From: Reyranella sp.
GTDB taxonomy: Bacteria > Pseudomonadota > Alphaproteobacteria > Reyranellales > Reyranellaceae
Reading direction: 5' to 3'
NCBI GenBank assembly: GCA_004296815.1
Contig: SCVT01000202.1
Span: 1-9,504, forward strand
Length of the DNA: 9,504 nucleotides
Position numbers and translations under genes: made by a program
Notes under the pieces: model-generated
The model's input: only the letters and a program-made list of their open reading frames with translations
Told to the model about the DNA's origin: nothing
The model's database searches: none
Part shown: one piece after another, positions 7,754 to 9,504 of the stretch
Numbering within the stretch: position 1 is the first letter of the stretch
Layout: each line of letters begins with the position of its first letter

Positions 7754-8431
7754 TCACCGTTGTCCGTCCTTGGCAGGATCGAACCACGACGCGGCCCTGT
7801 CGTAGGCGGCGACGAGTTCTGCCGCCTCGAGGGGATCGACGAGGGTCTCGAAGCCATGGAGGATGCTGTTCCTGACTCGCCGCAGGGTGTCCAGCTGCTG
7901 GACCTTCTCCTTCGATAGATTGAATTGCGGCTGGAGGAACAGGCGCGCCAGGGGAACCGCCCGTCCCCCCGGGACATCCGCCCGGCGCCTCACCTCGCGT
8001 TCGAAATTCACGGCCGCATTCAGCACGGCCTGGTACGGCATCTTGAGATCGAGCAGCTGCCTGGGCGCCAGCGCTTCCACGGGCGCCCTCTTGGCCGGCG
8101 ACAGGGCGAGATTCCGGAACAACGCCTTCTGACTGTCCTCCGGCTTTTCCGGCGCGACCTCCGGCAGGGCGCCCTGCGCCTTCAGTTCCTCGATGCCGCT
8201 CCTGATGCTGACGAAATCGTCGACCATTTCTGGGGCGGGCTGCTCGCCCAGCGCCTTCGTCGATCTGCGCAAGAACCAACTCTGTCCGGCAAGCAGGCAA
8301 AGGAACACCACGCCGCCGGCCGTTATCCCGTCGAGGGCCGACTGCTTGGCGTATGCAACGATCGCACCGTAGGCAGCGCCACCAGCAAGGGAAATCAGCG
8401 ACTCTTTCCAGACAGCCCAAAACCTACCCAT
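7754..8431 (-). CDS. Membrane-anchored protein with HEPN-like C-terminal domain
   Basis: Not a named family that I recognise. In its 225 aa I see two N-terminal hydrophobic segments (about 11-28 and 36-54) separated by a short polar turn, followed by RR, which predicts a membrane hairpin with the rest in the cytoplasm. A polar linker (55-125) leads to a helical C-terminal region: an AVLNAAVNFEREVRRR helix (135-150), a spacer, then LDTLRRVRNSILHGF (180-194) and a final helix (200-217). RNSILH (187-192) fits the R-x4-6-H motif of HEPN domains, many of which are RNases and some only binding modules. ATG 8431 is directly preceded by an in-frame stop, so it is the earliest start. It precedes the M20 gene by 22 nt and is divergent from prfC. 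The HEPN assignment is inference from pattern only. Confidence 0.75.
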   Translation of the reverse strand: MGRFWAVWKESLISLAGGAAYGAIVAYAKQSALDGITAGGVVFLCLLAGQSWFLRRSTKALGEQPAPEMVDDFVSIRSGIEELKAQGALPEVAPEKPEDSQKALFRNLALSPAKRAPVEALAPRQLLDLKMPYQAVLNAAVNFEREVRRRADVPGGRAVPLARLFLQPQFNLSKEKVQQLDTLRRVRNSILHGFETLVDPLEAAELVAAYDRAASWFDPAKDGQR

Positions 8432-8602
8432 TCACCCAATTCCACTCATCCAAAGTCACGCCGCGCCGGAAAAAGACCGCCGCCGTACTAACAAACCTCA
8501 GCGACGCGACCAAGCGGGGGGCGGGAGAAGATTGGCCACGGCCGAGTTGACGCCGCAGGGCCTGTCCGCTACCCCCTCGCACCCCCGAAGGTTTCGCAAA
8601 AA
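8432..8602. promoter_or_regulatory. Divergent intergenic region with weak promoter candidates
   Basis: 171 nt between the HEPN-like gene (minus) and prfC (plus). On the plus strand TTGACG (8547-8552) matches the -35 consensus at five of six bases; 17 nt later TACCCC (8570-8575) is a poor -10. On the minus strand TTGGTC (8508-8513) and TAGTAC (8485-8490) are 17 nt apart but each matches only three bases. GAAGG (8587-8591), 11 nt before the prfC GTG, is a plausible ribosome-binding site. No hairpin, RNA gene or convincing small ORF is seen. Confidence 0.3.
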
Positions 8603-9504
8603 GTGCCCGATTCAGTCGTTCTTCCCGAGCAAGACGCCCGCCTCGCCGGCCACCCCGCTGGCCTGCGGCGGACGTTTGCCATCATTTCCCATCCCGACGC
8701 CGGCAAGACGACCCTGACGGAGAAGCTGCTGCTGTTCGGCGGCGCCATCCATGTCGCGGGCGCGGTCAAGGCGCGCGGCGATGCCCGGCGCGCGCGCTCG
8801 GACTGGATGAAGATCGAGCAGCAGCGCGGCATCTCGGTCACCACCTCGGTGATGCATTTCGAGTATGGCGGCGCGGTGTTCAACCTGCTCGACACGCCGG
8901 GCCACGAGGATTTCAGCGAGGACACCTACCGCACGCTGACGGCCGTCGATTCGGCGGTGATGGTGATCGACGCCGCCAAGGGCATCGAGGCGCGCACCCG
9001 CAAGCTGTTCGAGATCTGCCGCCTGCGCGACGTGCCGATCATCACCTTCATCAACAAGATGGACCGCGAGTCCAAGGACCCGATCGAGCTCCTGGACGAG
9101 ATCGCCTCGACGCTCGCCCTCGACGTGACGCCAATGAGCTGGCCGCAGGGCTCGGGTCAGAATTTCAAGGGCACCTACGATCTCGCCAACAACCGCATGC
9201 TGGTGTTCGACACGGCCGACCGCAGCCGCATCGGCGAGCTGATCGAGAACTACACCATTACCGATCCCAAACTCGCCGAGGACGTCGAGCTGGTGCGCGC
9301 CGGCTATCCGGCGTTTGATATCGAGTCCTATCGTGCCGGCCATCTGACGCCGGTGTTCTTCGGCAGCGCCTACAATAATTTCGGGGTGCGTGAGCTTTTG
9401 GACGCGCTGGCCCAATGGGCGCCGCCGCCCCGGCCGCAGCCGGCCGAGCCGCGGCCGATCGAGCCCACCGAACCCAAGGTCTCGGGCTTCGTGTTCAAGG
9501 TCCA
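8603..9504 (+). CDS. prfC: Peptide chain release factor 3 (RF3), N-terminal part
   Basis: Translational GTPase that recycles RF1/RF2 from the ribosome after peptide release. About 300 residues are present; RF3 is usually about 530, so the gene runs off the right edge. G1 is HPDAGKTT (30-37). [17 protein letters not shown] follows as the switch I/G2 region characteristic of RF3. [23 protein letters not shown] holds G3, and FINKMDRES holds G4 (NKMD). The later [16 protein letters not shown] and [13 protein letters not shown] stretches separate RF3 from EF-G. The frame is open far upstream but offers no in-frame ATG, and GTG at 8603 is the only suitable start, 11 nt after GAAGG. It gives an 18-20 residue poorly conserved lead-in before [13 protein letters not shown]. 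Confidence 0.95.
   Translation, partial: MPDSVVLPEQDARLAGHPAGLRRTFAIISHPDAGKTTLTEKLLLFGGAIHVAGAVKARGDARRARSDWMKIEQQRGISVTTSVMHFEYGGAVFNLLDTPGHEDFSEDTYRTLTAVDSAVMVIDAAKGIEARTRKLFEICRLRDVPIITFINKMDRESKDPIELLDEIASTLALDVTPMSWPQGSGQNFKGTYDLANNRMLVFDTADRSRIGELIENYTITDPKLAEDVELVRAGYPAFDIESYRAGHLTPVFFGSAYNNFGVRELLDALAQWAPPPRPQPAEPRPIEPTEPKVSGFVFKV

Noticed and set aside
6325..7875. 516-codon plus-strand open frame
   Set aside because: It is antisense to the M20 peptidase, which has every metal ligand in place, and its translation is His/Arg/Ala/Val-rich shadow sequence.
7728..8431. HEPN/MNT toxin-antitoxin pair
   Set aside because: No nucleotidyltransferase or other antitoxin-like ORF lies beside the HEPN-like gene; its neighbours are the M20 peptidase and prfC.
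8532..8717. 61-codon plus-strand open frame before prfC
   Set aside because: It overlaps the prfC start in another frame and is Pro/Ser/Arg-rich without features. The prfC frame contains the GTPase motifs.

Overview
The window looks like chromosomal DNA from a GC-rich alphaproteobacterium. Third codon positions are strongly G/C. There are class-typical genes (a DUF1491-like protein, an NlpD-like LysM/LytM lipoprotein beside serS-surE-pcm) and a REP-like intergenic repeat whose translation gives the familiar spurious peptide HPERSEGS. The genus cannot be fixed from sequence alone. Rhodospirillales or Hyphomicrobiales, including Reyranella-like lineages, is only a guess. There is no rRNA, tRNA, CRISPR array, transposase or phage gene.

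Left part (1-2984, plus strand): the 3' end of serS (seryl-tRNA synthetase), surE (nucleotidase) overlapping it by ATGA, and pcm (L-isoaspartyl methyltransferase) 15 nt later form one tight operon. After a 228-nt gap with several hairpins comes a lipoprotein with a LysM domain and a degenerate LytM/M23 domain. The order surE-pcm-nlpD is known from enterobacteria. The loss of catalytic residues points to an NlpD-type activator of cell-wall amidases rather than an endopeptidase.

Middle (3003-6183): two minus-strand genes lie head to tail, an unrecognised 321-aa protein followed by a 111-aa DUF1491-like protein. The 321-aa gene is divergent, across 67 nt, from a plus-strand Uup-type ABC-F ATPase of 600 aa. 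A perfect 27-bp inverted repeat with a 40-nt loop separates the ABC-F gene from the convergent gene that follows.

Right part (6304-9504): a minus-strand M20-family metallopeptidase with its metal ligands visible lies 22 nt downstream of an unrecognised 225-aa membrane protein. That protein has an N-terminal two-helix membrane hairpin and a C-terminal region resembling a HEPN domain with an R-x4-H motif. It is divergent from prfC (release factor 3), which runs off the right edge.

Most of the window is housekeeping: translation (serS, prfC, ABC-F), protein and nucleotide repair (pcm, surE), cell-wall remodelling (NlpD-like) and peptide turnover (M20). The least ordinary items are the membrane-anchored HEPN-like protein, the unrecognised 321-aa protein with a possible decayed nuclease-like C-terminus, and the hairpin-rich spacers. 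I see no clear previously undescribed multi-gene system.
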